From Bacteroidales bacterium (GTDB lineage Bacteria > Bacteroidota > Bacteroidia > Bacteroidales > VadinHA17), in assembly GCA_016936695.1 (NCBI GenBank), contig JAFGXK010000108.1, positions 1-18,230 of the forward strand: DNA of 18,230 bases, written 5' to 3'. Under the pieces are notes generated by a model. The model was given only the letters and a program-made list of their open reading frames with translations. It was not told where the DNA came from and made no database searches. The position numbers were made by a program, and so were the translations under genes. Of the stretch, positions 8,348 through 16,200 are shown in pieces (position 1 is the stretch's first letter; each line of letters starts with the position of its first letter).

Positions 8348-8977
8348 ATGGATAAAGTGCAAGAAATAAGTCCCGACGGACTTGAGTTGCCGCTGGTTGA
8401 AGAATTCTTCACGATTCAGGGAGAAGGATATCATTCAGGAGAGGCAGCATGGTTCATCAGGCTGGGGGGCTGTGATATTGGCTGCAACTGGTGCGATTCT
8501 CGATTTACGTGGGATCCTGCCATGCATCCTCTGGTTCCGACGGAAAAGATTGTTGAACATGCTCTTGACTCAGGTTCAAAATCAGTGATTGTTACCGGCG
8601 GCGAACCTTTGATGTGGAATCTTGATATCCTGTGCAACGGATTGAAAAATGCAGGCCTGAGCACATTTATCGAGACATCGGGTGCATACAGGCTTAGTGG
8701 ATCATGGGACTGGATATGCCTGTCACCGAAAAAAAACAAGCCTCCGTTAGGAGATATCTGCCTTAAAGCAGATGAACTTAAAGTAATTATTGAAAGCAGA
8801 GATGATTTTGAATGGGCTGAGAAATACAGGAAACTGGTCGGACCCGGGTGCAGGCTCTACCTTCAGCCGGAATGGAAACGATTCAGGACTGTTATTCCTG
8901 AAATCGTCAGCTATGTCAAAGAGAATCCCTACTGGAAAATCTCCCTGCAGACGCACAAATACATGCACATTCCCTAG
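8348..8977 (+). CDS. queE: 7-carboxy-7-deazaguanine synthase
   Basis: QueE is a radical-SAM enzyme that converts 6-carboxy-tetrahydropterin to 7-carboxy-7-deazaguanine, on the path to preQ0 and the tRNA nucleoside queuosine. The 209-residue length fits the family. EEFFTIQGEG near residues 18-27 is the family start. C42, C46 and C49 in GCDIGCNWCD form the CxxxCxxC that holds the 4Fe-4S cluster. VTGGEPLMW near 81-89 is the SAM-binding GGEP motif, and the protein ends in SLQTHKYMHIP, close to the usual QTHKxxxIP end. No other queuosine gene is visible nearby. It is 25 bases downstream of the nucleotidase and one base upstream of the next start. Confidence 0.96.
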   Translation: MDKVQEISPDGLELPLVEEFFTIQGEGYHSGEAAWFIRLGGCDIGCNWCDSRFTWDPAMHPLVPTEKIVEHALDSGSKSVIVTGGEPLMWNLDILCNGLKNAGLSTFIETSGAYRLSGSWDWICLSPKKNKPPLGDICLKADELKVIIESRDDFEWAEKYRKLVGPGCRLYLQPEWKRFRTVIPEIVSYVKENPYWKISLQTHKYMHIP

Positions 8978-8978
8978 G

Positions 8979-10922
8979 ATGAAACAAGGGTTGATCATAC
9001 TTGCTGCTTTCCTGCTGATTTCTTTTATTTCTGCGAATCATTGCTATTCGCAGAAGTACCACACTACCTCGGTCAAAGCCCTTAAGTACTACAAGGCCGG
9101 AATGACTGCCTTTGACTATATTGATTACATAAATGCTGAGAATTATTTCAAGCAGGCTATTGAAACGGATGAGAACTTTTTTGAGGCCTATATGATGCTC
9201 GGCGAGCTGCTCTCCAAACAGAAAAGATACCGAGAGGCAGCCGGCAACTTTCAGAAAGCCGTCAGGCTCGATTCCACAGTCTACATGCCTGTCTTTTTCA
9301 ATATGGCTACAGCTGAACTGATGTCAGGCGATTACGAAAAGGCACTCGTTCATTACAAAGTATATCTGGCTCAGGAAAAGATATCAGAAAAGAACAAGGC
9401 ACTTGCTATCAGGAACATCATAAACTGTGAGTTTGCCATAGAAGCAGTTAAAAATCCTGTTCCTTTCAGCCCTGAAAGCGTTGGTGATGGCATAAACACG
9501 ATTCATGATGAATACTGGCCTTCTATTACCGCCGACGGACAGACTCTGATGTTTACCCGTCAGATAAAACCAGGAGAAAATGTTCTCAGAAGAGGTATTT
9601 CACAGGAGGATTTCTATGTCAGCTTCTTGCAGGAGTCAGTCTGGAAAGAAGCTGTGAATGCAGGCAGTCCCTTGAATACAAGTCAGAATGAGGGGGCACA
9701 GAGTCTTTCATCCGACGGTAACTACATGTATTTCACTGCATGCGACCGTTCAGGCGGATTGGGAAGCTGCGACATTTTCTTCTCTTCATTCAACAATGGT
9801 CGCTGGTCAATACCTGTCAACCTGGGAAGTCCTGTTAATTCATCCTTCTGGGAAAGTCAGCCCTCGATCAATGCCGACGGACGGATGTTGTTCTTCTCAA
9901 GCAACAGACCTGATGGCATAGGGGGTAAGGATCTCTATTTTTCAGTCTGGAAATCGAACGGCAAATGGAGCTTCCCCATTAATATGGGCGATAAGGTAAA
10001 TACTGCCGGTGACGAGATGTCGCCGTTTATCCATTTTGACGGGAGAACTCTCTATTTTGCTTCTGACGGTCGACCGGGTATGGGTGGCTCGGATATCTAT
10101 TTCACGAGGATGCTGGAAGATAGTACATGGACCAAGCCGGTAAACCTGGGTTATCCCATCAATACCTACAACGATGAGATGGGGCTTACAATAGAATCAG
10201 GAGGAGAAAAAGCTTATTTTTCATCAAGAAGGGACAACAAAGGAGGAAAGGACATTTACTCTTTCAGGTTGCATGAGGCTGTTCAGCCCGATCCTGTTGC
10301 TTATATAAAGGGAAAAGTCACCGACAAGGTAACAGGTCAGATGCTTGTTGCCGAATATGAGCTGGTCAACCTGACAACTGGCAAATCAGTCTTCAATAAC
10401 CAGACTGATGCTAAGGGTAATTTCCTTGTTTGTCTCCCGTCCGGAAATAATTACGGCCTTAATATAAGCAAGGACGGTTATCTCTTTTATTCCGAGAATT
10501 TCATGCTGGAGGGAACTCATTCGGTCTTTCAGCCTTTCATCAAAAATATTATGCTCAGCCCGTTCAGGGTAGGAGAAAAGATGCTTCTTTCCAATGTGTT
10601 CTTTGAGGTTGATTCGTGGCAGCTTAGAAAGGAATCCGTTGCCGAACTTAACATGCTGTCTGATCTATTGAAGAACAATAAGGAACTCAGGATTGAAATA
10701 GGGGGGTATACCGATTCCACTGGATCGGATGAATATAATCTTAACCTTTCCGAAAAGAGAGCTCTTGCAGTGGTCGATTTCCTTATGGGCAGTGGTATCC
10801 CTCAGGACAGGCTGACTTATAGGGGATACGGAAACGCTTCACCTGTGGGAGATAATATTACTTCCGAAGGGCGAAAACTCAACAGGCGTACCGAGGTTCA
10901 AATAACGGAGTACCAAAAATAG
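8979..10922 (+). CDS. TPR / PD40 beta-propeller / CarboxypepD_reg / OmpA protein (PorE-like)
   Basis: This 647-residue envelope protein starts at the ATG at 8979, because a clear signal peptide (residues 1-24) follows at once; a longer in-frame reading from 8790 would sit inside queE. Domains in order are TPR-like helices (about 36-160), five PD40/WD40-like propeller repeats (about 165-430; e.g. SINADGRMLFFSSNRPDG and HFDGRTLYFASDGRPG), a carboxypeptidase-regulatory-like Ig fold (about 435-515) and a C-terminal OmpA domain from about 538. The OmpA part keeps the peptidoglycan-contact motif GGYTDSTGSDEYNLNLSEKRA. This order is the same as in PorE, a component of the type IX secretion system in Porphyromonas gingivalis. 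Many Bacteroidota have several such proteins, so a role in secretion is only a possibility. The signal has Cys22, but N-H before it does not make a lipobox. One base separates it from queE. Confidence 0.87.
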   Translation: MKQGLIILAAFLLISFISANHCYSQKYHTTSVKALKYYKAGMTAFDYIDYINAENYFKQAIETDENFFEAYMMLGELLSKQKRYREAAGNFQKAVRLDSTVYMPVFFNMATAELMSGDYEKALVHYKVYLAQEKISEKNKALAIRNIINCEFAIEAVKNPVPFSPESVGDGINTIHDEYWPSITADGQTLMFTRQIKPGENVLRRGISQEDFYVSFLQESVWKEAVNAGSPLNTSQNEGAQSLSSDGNYMYFTACDRSGGLGSCDIFFSSFNNGRWSIPVNLGSPVNSSFWESQPSINADGRMLFFSSNRPDGIGGKDLYFSVWKSNGKWSFPINMGDKVNTAGDEMSPFIHFDGRTLYFASDGRPGMGGSDIYFTRMLEDSTWTKPVNLGYPINTYNDEMGLTIESGGEKAYFSSRRDNKGGKDIYSFRLHEAVQPDPVAYIKGKVTDKVTGQMLVAEYELVNLTTGKSVFNNQTDAKGNFLVCLPSGNNYGLNISKDGYLFYSENFMLEGTHSVFQPFIKNIMLSPFRVGEKMLLSNVFFEVDSWQLRKESVAELNMLSDLLKNNKELRIEIGGYTDSTGSDEYNLNLSEKRALAVVDFLMGSGIPQDRLTYRGYGNASPVGDNITSEGRKLNRRTEVQITEYQK

Positions 10923-10950
10923 AACAGCTGCTCTGGTAGGGCAGCTGTTC
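10922..10950 (-). terminator. Hairpin terminator between convergent genes, best formed on the minus strand
   Basis: GAACAGCTGC and GCAGCTGTTC form a perfect 10-bp stem around a 9-base loop. Read on the minus strand, the hairpin is followed by TATTTTTGG, a U-tract, so it fits a Rho-independent terminator for the kinase-like gene whose stop is 50 bases upstream. On the plus strand the hairpin begins in the stop codon of the OmpA gene but no U-run follows, so it would be weaker in that direction. Confidence 0.65.
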
Positions 10951-10999
10951 AGCACTCATGCATTGGCATGCAGACATTGAAATTGACTTTTCTTCTTTA

Positions 11000-11836
11000 T
11001 CAGGTAGGACTCATAGTACTTGAAAATTTGTTAATTGAATTATCGCTGTTTGCGCCCGGCATTACTGAGATGGAGAAAGAGATTGAAGAACCTGTCTTCC
11101 CGTTGTTTTCAATCCGGATCGATCCATCCATCATCCGTATCAACTTTCGTACAAGGTCCATGCTTACAGCCATATGGATGTCGTCAAACTTCGCAAGGGA
11201 TTCTGACAAATCCCTGCTTTGAAGGAATTCCCTGCATTTCAGAAAACCCTGCCCTGAATCTGTAATACAGAACTTGAGATGGCCTTCAGCAATTTTATAG
11301 CCGACTTTAATATACCCTGATTTCGTGTGGTTCAAAGCGATTTGGAATAAATTGCGAATTACCCTTGTCACCCTGTTAGCATCAAAGAGGCAGTCAGTAC
11401 TCTGGCAGGCCATATTATCAGTTACAAGCAGAAGGTCCTTATATCTCTCGTGTTTTAGTATTTCCCTGAACTCTGAAAAAAGATCTGAGAACATCTCACC
11501 CGTGTGAACGACACCTGGTTCCGAAATTGAATTACCCGCATCAATGATTGCGGAATCCAGGAAATTGTCAAAGAGTGAAATTATCTGTTCGCATGAATTA
11601 TAGATATGATTACTGAATTCCTCCTTTTCGGGTTCACAGTATTCCTTTTTGTTCATCATGAAGGAGAAAGCAACTATTGCGTTCATCTGTGTCCGCATCT
11701 CTCGCGACAGCTCCGTCAGTACTGTGGAACAACCAGATACCGGTTCAATCATCTGATCACAGTTTCTGGCCTGATCCCTTTGCACCGGAACCGGGTCTCC
11801 CGAATCACCCTTCATATGCCCAAATAGGTCGAACAT
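11000..11836 (-). CDS. Degenerate histidine-kinase-like protein (pseudokinase)
   Basis: This 278-residue protein aligns by eye with the HisKA-HATPase core of sensor kinases but has lost several catalytic features. The H-box, usually S-H-E-L-R-T-P-L-N, reads SREMRTQMN: Arg45 (codon CGA) replaces the phospho-acceptor His. In the N-box NLFQIALNHT, Ile166 occupies the position of the Mg-binding Asn of NLLxNA. The G1 box DSGQG (193-197) is kept. The glycine-rich G2/lid (GTGLGLAI) is missing; DDIHMAVSMDLVRKL stands there, followed by a normal MMDGSIRIEN. No sensor domain, membrane segment or receiver domain is visible. It should therefore not autophosphorylate and probably does not hydrolyse ATP, though weak nucleotide binding is possible. 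It follows the TPR membrane protein gene after 28 bases and is probably co-transcribed with it. A regulatory, partner-binding role is inferred. Confidence 0.8.
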   Translation of the reverse strand: MFDLFGHMKGDSGDPVPVQRDQARNCDQMIEPVSGCSTVLTELSREMRTQMNAIVAFSFMMNKKEYCEPEKEEFSNHIYNSCEQIISLFDNFLDSAIIDAGNSISEPGVVHTGEMFSDLFSEFREILKHERYKDLLLVTDNMACQSTDCLFDANRVTRVIRNLFQIALNHTKSGYIKVGYKIAEGHLKFCITDSGQGFLKCREFLQSRDLSESLAKFDDIHMAVSMDLVRKLIRMMDGSIRIENNGKTGSSISFSISVMPGANSDNSINKFSSTMSPT

Positions 11837-11864
11837 TTCAATCCTGTTAAGATTAGATCTACAA

Positions 11865-12614
11865 TTATTTCAGATAACTGAGGATTTTCTTTGCATCCTT
11901 CCTGTAAATAGTCCTTGAAGCTTCGATTTTTGCCAGCTGGTTAACTGCCTTTACTGTTTCACCTGTCTTTAAATAACACAGGGCAAGATACCACTGTGCA
12001 TGATCAATATAGAAGTTGTTATTATCTTCAATGACTTTTGAAAATGAGCCGCTTGCTTCAGGATAATTCTGGGTTTCGAAATTTGAAATCCCGTTAAGCA
12101 GCTCCGTATGCATATCGCCGGGATTGTCTTCAAGTACCTTGGAGAAGTAGATTGCGGCATTCCTGTAATCGCTTACATTGTAGTATTCCACCGCAAGCCG
12201 GAAATTATCTGAATTTGCAGCCATGTTTGCCGAACGGGATATTGTGGCCACTTCGTAGGGTTTGTAATAACGGCTGATTATCTCGTCGCTGTCAGGTTTG
12301 CCTCGTGATAGCAACGCGATGCTTCCTATTATAATCAGGCTGGCTATTAGGGCAGCGTACCTTATATTCAGCGGCTTTCTTGATTTTACTTCCGGTATCG
12401 GCTTCTTTCTCTGCTTCTCAATCGCATTCAGTTTGTTGCGCAGATTCATAATATCCCGGTCCTTCAGAATCATATCGGTTCTGTTGCGCAGCTCAACCTC
12501 CCGGCGAAGCTTCTCATTGCCTTCCAATTCTTTCCTGAACCATTCCTTTTCCGCTTCATCCATTTCCCCGGCATTGTACCGTTCGATAAAGTATGAAAAA
12601 TCAATTGTTTTCAT
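11865..12614 (-). CDS. Single-pass membrane TPR protein resembling an anti-sigma factor
   Basis: The ATG at 12612-12614 gives 249 residues and the start MKTIDFSYFIERYNAGEM, typical of such proteins; an upstream in-frame ATG at 12686 adds 24 residues that look non-coding. The charged N-terminal part (1-80) resembles the sigma-binding region of Bacteroidota anti-sigma factors (ERYNAGEMDEAEKEWF), but has no zinc-ligand His/Cys set. One membrane helix spans about 86-103. Lys/Arg before it place the N-terminus in the cytoplasm and the C-terminal TPR region (about 135-249) in the periplasm. Proteins of this shape often occur near ECF sigma genes, as here with the sigma gene at 16213-16773, so it is a good candidate anti-sigma or signal-relay protein. 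That pairing is inferred. The kinase-like gene follows after 28 bases. Confidence 0.75.
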   Translation of the reverse strand: MKTIDFSYFIERYNAGEMDEAEKEWFRKELEGNEKLRREVELRNRTDMILKDRDIMNLRNKLNAIEKQRKKPIPEVKSRKPLNIRYAALIASLIIIGSIALLSRGKPDSDEIISRYYKPYEVATISRSANMAANSDNFRLAVEYYNVSDYRNAAIYFSKVLEDNPGDMHTELLNGISNFETQNYPEASGSFSKVIEDNNNFYIDHAQWYLALCYLKTGETVKAVNQLAKIEASRTIYRKDAKKILSYLK

Positions 12615-12734
12615 AGCAATATTAAATTTAGAAATATATTCAATCATCATCCATTCAGACCGGTAGCAAATGCATGCCTGATGCACGGACCAAAGCGCTC
12701 CGAATGCAATTCCGCTGCCGGGTTGAAAATTCAG

Positions 12735-12747
12735 TCAGCCCGGCTGA
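12735..12747. repeat. 13-base palindrome between the peptide gene and the TPR gene
   Basis: TCAGCC-C-GGCTGA is a perfect dyad of two 6-base arms around one central C. It lies 121 bases upstream of the TPR membrane protein start and next to an AT-rich run. The loop is too small for a stable hairpin, so an operator for a dimeric regulator is possible, but only one copy is seen here. Confidence 0.3.
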
Positions 12748-12771
12748 AATTTAAATAACCAAAAACAACCT

Positions 12772-12820
12772 ATTGCCGTTTCAACATTACCCTGCCTTCA
12801 CTAAAGCAGGATGCGGCAAT
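12772..12820 (-). terminator. Possible terminator or attenuator after the GG-leader peptide gene
   Basis: On the minus strand, 9 bases after the peptide stop codon, ATTGCCG (12820-12814) can pair with CGGCAAT (12778-12772), with an inner CCTGC/GCAGG stem (12810-12806 with 12795-12791) and a 10-base loop. AGGTTGTTTTTGG follows. The internal loop is asymmetric (3 versus 12 bases), so the structure is weaker than a standard terminator. It could let the short peptide message end early, with partial read-through into the TPR and kinase-like genes. Confidence 0.35.
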
Positions 12821-12829
12821 TATATTTTG

Positions 12830-12985
12830 TCAGATCTGAACAGGAGGTAATGATGGTTTGAGAATAGGATCAGAATCACCGCCTTTTACACAAATCATTT
12901 CTTCAACTGTCAGAGCATAGACATCAAGATTCACATCGGAGTTTTTTACGTTCAGGGTTTTCATAGTGCTGATTTTTTGTTTCAT
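12830..12985 (-). CDS. Small peptide precursor with double-glycine leader
   Basis: This is a 51-codon frame, ATG at 12983-12985 to TGA at 12830-12832; an inner ATG at 12962-12964 (Met8, followed by KTLNVKN) would give 44 residues. Its leader ends in VYALTVEEMICVKGG (residues 22-36). Counting back from the cleavage point after G36, hydrophobic residues stand exactly at -4 (V33), -7 (M30), -12 (L25) and -15 (V22), the pattern read by C39 peptidases. The predicted core is DSDPILKPSLPPVQI: 15 residues, four prolines, no Cys, one Ser and no Thr, so lanthionine or disulfide rings are unlikely. A C39-peptidase ABC transporter lies about 4 kb away and is the obvious processing and export partner. No modification enzyme is visible. 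The product could be a bacteriocin-like peptide or a signal; sequence alone cannot decide. It resembles no named peptide family I can recall exactly. Confidence 0.72.
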   Translation of the reverse strand: MKQKISTMKTLNVKNSDVNLDVYALTVEEMICVKGGDSDPILKPSLPPVQI

Positions 12986-13213
12986 TGATACTTATTTCGG
13001 GTAATTCGCAATTTTTAAGTCAAATTCTATGTATCATGTCGGAACACCCCGTTTTGTGACAATGAAAATTGAAAAATTTTTAATAAATTTTCTTAATTCA
13101 AGATAATCAGCAATTTACAAAACAGAAAAAATGAACACTCAAGCCTTTATAATAACATTTTTTGTAAACTTGCGTTTTGGCACTGGGGAAAGACAAATAA
13201 ATCAGCGACCTTG
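12986..13213. promoter_or_regulatory. AT-rich divergent promoter region of peptide and CHAT genes
   Basis: The region separates the minus-strand peptide gene from the plus-strand TPR-CHAT gene. It is very AT-rich and holds an imperfect dyad, GAAAATT at 13064-13070 with AATTTTC at 13086-13092. No exact TAnnTTTG box is found in either direction; the nearest are TAAACTTG (13165-13172, plus) and TAGAATTTG on the minus strand, which has one extra base. Lack of a standard housekeeping promoter fits transcription by an alternative sigma factor, but this is inference. A 27-codon frame starts at 13131 (see separate entry). Confidence 0.4.
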
Positions 13214-13214
13214 A
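13131..13214 (+). CDS. Possible 27-residue leader ORF overlapping the CHAT gene start
   Basis: An ATG at 13131, preceded by the A-rich stretch acagaaaaa, opens a 27-codon frame (first residues MNTQAFIITFFVNLRFGTGE). Its TGA at 13212-13214 overlaps the ATG of the TPR-CHAT gene in a TGATG junction. Such junctions allow translational coupling. There is no homology evidence, and a frame of this size can arise by chance, so this is a low-confidence call. Confidence 0.2.
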   Translation: MNTQAFIITFFVNLRFGTGERQINQRP

Positions 13215-16200
13215 TGTTTTCAGGCATCTTCATAAAATCATTATTGGTATTTTACATTTCTGCTGTAAGTTTTCAACAGGAATTTGTAGTCACAGATTCC
13301 TGTCAGGAACTGGCCGGATTGAATGAAGCCTTTCATGTAACAATAGCTGCGGGTGACACGGCCGGATCTAGGGATCTGCTTTATTCAATCCTGAAGATTC
13401 TCAGGGAGGATCGATCTGACAATATTACCGTCTCAAATTCACAGTATTATATTGGTGTTTATTATCTGCTGAACGGCAGGAACAAGGAAGCTGTCAACTG
13501 GCTCGGGTCGTCCATATCTCTCCGCGAACAAACAAATACTATCGACAAGGTGTATGCAAAGAGCCTCTTTAATCTGGCTCTCGCACACTCCAGACGAGGA
13601 GATTTCAAGAAGATGGAAGAAAGCATACTTCAATCTATTGATGCTGAAAAGACTCTCCATGGAGATAATAGTCCCGAACTTCTGAATGAATATTCTGTAT
13701 TGACAGGGGCCTGCATAAGCCTTAAGGATTACAGCCGGGCCATAGAATCCGGAAACAAGGCACTCGACCTTATAGGGGAGAAAAAGAATGAGCATATTAA
13801 CGAAATGGCGATCCTTTATGTGAATATTGGGATAAGTCATGCCTTTCTTTCCGACTATGCAAAAGCTGTAATGTTCCTTGAGAAGGCAGAATCGTTGTAC
13901 CGTACCAATTCCCTTCCCAGGGATGAAAACTATATTAACCTGCTTAACAGCCTTGCCTCGAATTATTATTTCCTTGGACAGCGTGAAAAGTCAGAGCAGT
14001 ATTTCAACAAAGGTTTCAGTTATATAAGCTCGGCAAATTCGGATTTGTCGCTTAATTTTTTAAACAGCTTTGCAATAAACATGGGAAATGCCGGAGATGC
14101 TCAAAAGGGAGAGGAACTCCTGGCCGGCTCACTTGACAAGACTGGAAAGATCCTTGGTCAAAGCTCAAGGGAATACTGCGAGGTTCTCAGGAACTACGCC
14201 GATTATCTCAGAAGTTACAAGCTGGATTTAGGAAAATCAATTTTATTATTTGAAAAGTGCATTGAATTACTTGAGGACAGCGAAGAGGATTTTGCCTTGA
14301 ATGAATCGGTTCTGCTGGGATATGCACAGGCTCTGTCAGAAAGCGGGGATAATGAAAAAGCTCTTGGGATCATTCAGAACCTTCTTTTTGATGGCACTAA
14401 AGTGACAGATGGAGGTTCGGAACTTGAAAATCCCGATCCGGGTCATATTGAACCAACCCAATGGTCATTAAGACTGCTTAAGGCGAAATACCGGATACTT
14501 CACGGGATCTATGTAAAGAAGCTTGATCAGAGATACCTGCTGGCTGCAGCAAAAACGTCCGAACTGATTGTTTCTCTGATAGAAAAGGTAAGGATAAGCA
14601 TCAGTGAGGAAGATAGCAGGCTTGTACTTGGCGACAGGTTCAGGGATTCCTATCTGAATACCATTCGCGATCTTGACCTGTGCTACCGTAAAACCGGCGA
14701 CGCCAGATATCTTCACAAGGCTTTTGAGTATGCCGAAAAATCGAAGGTTGCCGGCCTTCTGGCTTCAACAAGAGAACTCAGGGCCACAGAGTTTCATATT
14801 CCTAAAGAAACTGCAGAACTGGAGCTAAGGCTTAAAATGGAAATTGGATTCTATGAAGCCAGAATAAATGCAGAAGAATCAAAAAAGGAAAGTGATGAAT
14901 CTCTTACAGCGGAATGGAAGGAACTTCTGCTCTCCGCCACACAACGGCGCGACTCTCTTATAACTGTTTTCGAGCGGATGTATCCCGGTTACTATCTTAT
15001 CAAATACAATACTGAGGTTATTTCACCGGAAAAGATCCCAGACATTTCAGGAAGGAACACAAACTACCTTAACTATGTAGTGTCCGACAGCCTCCTTCAT
15101 ATTTTTGTTGCCAACAGGAAGCACCTCCGGCTTGTTACAGTAAACATCGATTCATCATTTTTCAGTGATATCAGACAGTTTCGTTCTCTTCTGTCGGAGC
15201 CTGACAATAATGCCCGGAAAGGTTTTGACAGATACCTCTCAACAGGCTACAGTCTTTACCGCACAGTTCTTGAGCCAGTGAAAGAATACCTGATTTCCAA
15301 CAGACTGCTGATATCTCCCGACAATATTCTTTCATACATACCATTTGAAGCACTGCCAGTGAGCACAGAGGCTGGGACCCTGGCCATGTTCAGCGAAATC
15401 CCTTATCTTCTTAAAGATTACATCGTGTCTTATACCTATTCTGCAACAATGCTTGCTGAATCCGTAAGCAACGATCACAGCCTTTCAAACTCTCTTGTGG
15501 CCTTTGCCCCAAGCTACAACGGCAGTATCAATGTTGACTCACTGATGAAGTCAAGGCAATCAAGGGTATCAACCCTGTACGATCTTAAATTTGCAAGGAC
15601 TGAGGCCGAATATGTTGCAGAATTGACAGGAGGCAGGCTTTATCTTGACAATAACGCGAGAGAATCGGTTTTTAAAACCGTTGCAGCGGAATATGATATA
15701 ATTCATCTTGCAATGCATACCTTATTGAACGACAAGGATCCGATGCATTCCAAGATGATTTTTTCGCAGGATAGCGATTTTCCGGAGGACGGCAACCTTA
15801 ATACATGGGAAGTTTATGGTATTCCGCTTAAAGCAAAAATGGTTATACTCAGCTCCTGCAACACCGGAAGCGGTTCCCTGCATTCAGGTGAGGGAATACT
15901 GAGCCTTGCAAGGGGCTTCGTTTACTCAGGATCCAGGTCAGTTGTAATGTCGATGTGGGAAATAGAAGATCGGTCGGGTGCCGAGATAGTAAATAATTAC
16001 TACAGGAACATAAAGCAAGGCGCGTCTAAAAGCAGGGCATTGCGAAAGGCAAGACTTTCCTATCTCAAAAATTCCGACATGCTGCGCTCTCACCCATATT
16101 TCTGGTCGTCGCTGGTTATTTACGGTAACAATACGCCGATTTATTTTTCAGTATGGATTAAGGTTGCTGCAGTGCTGCTTTTGCTTATTATTCCTGCTAT

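Noticed and set aside
8790..8978. In-frame extension of the OmpA gene upstream to an ATG at 8790
   Set aside because: It lies wholly inside queE, and a proper signal peptide starts only at the ATG at 8979.
12298..12666. 122-residue plus-strand frame opposite the TPR membrane protein
   Set aside because: It is a mirror of the coding strand with a Ser/Arg/Ile-rich composition and no recognisable family.
12615..12686. 24-residue N-terminal extension of the TPR membrane protein
   Set aside because: The residues look non-coding and the ATG at 12614 gives the typical family N-terminus.
13064..13092. AT-rich dyad considered as a replication or attachment site
   Set aside because: No iterons, DnaA boxes, integrase or tRNA end nearby; AT-rich promoter DNA explains it.
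13062..13106. 14-codon ATG frame in the AT-rich region before the CHAT gene
   Set aside because: It is very short, of low complexity and lies on an AT-rich inverted repeat; no evidence of coding.
13439..13840. 133-residue minus-strand frame inside the TPR-CHAT gene
   Set aside because: It is antisense to clear TPR repeats and matches no family.
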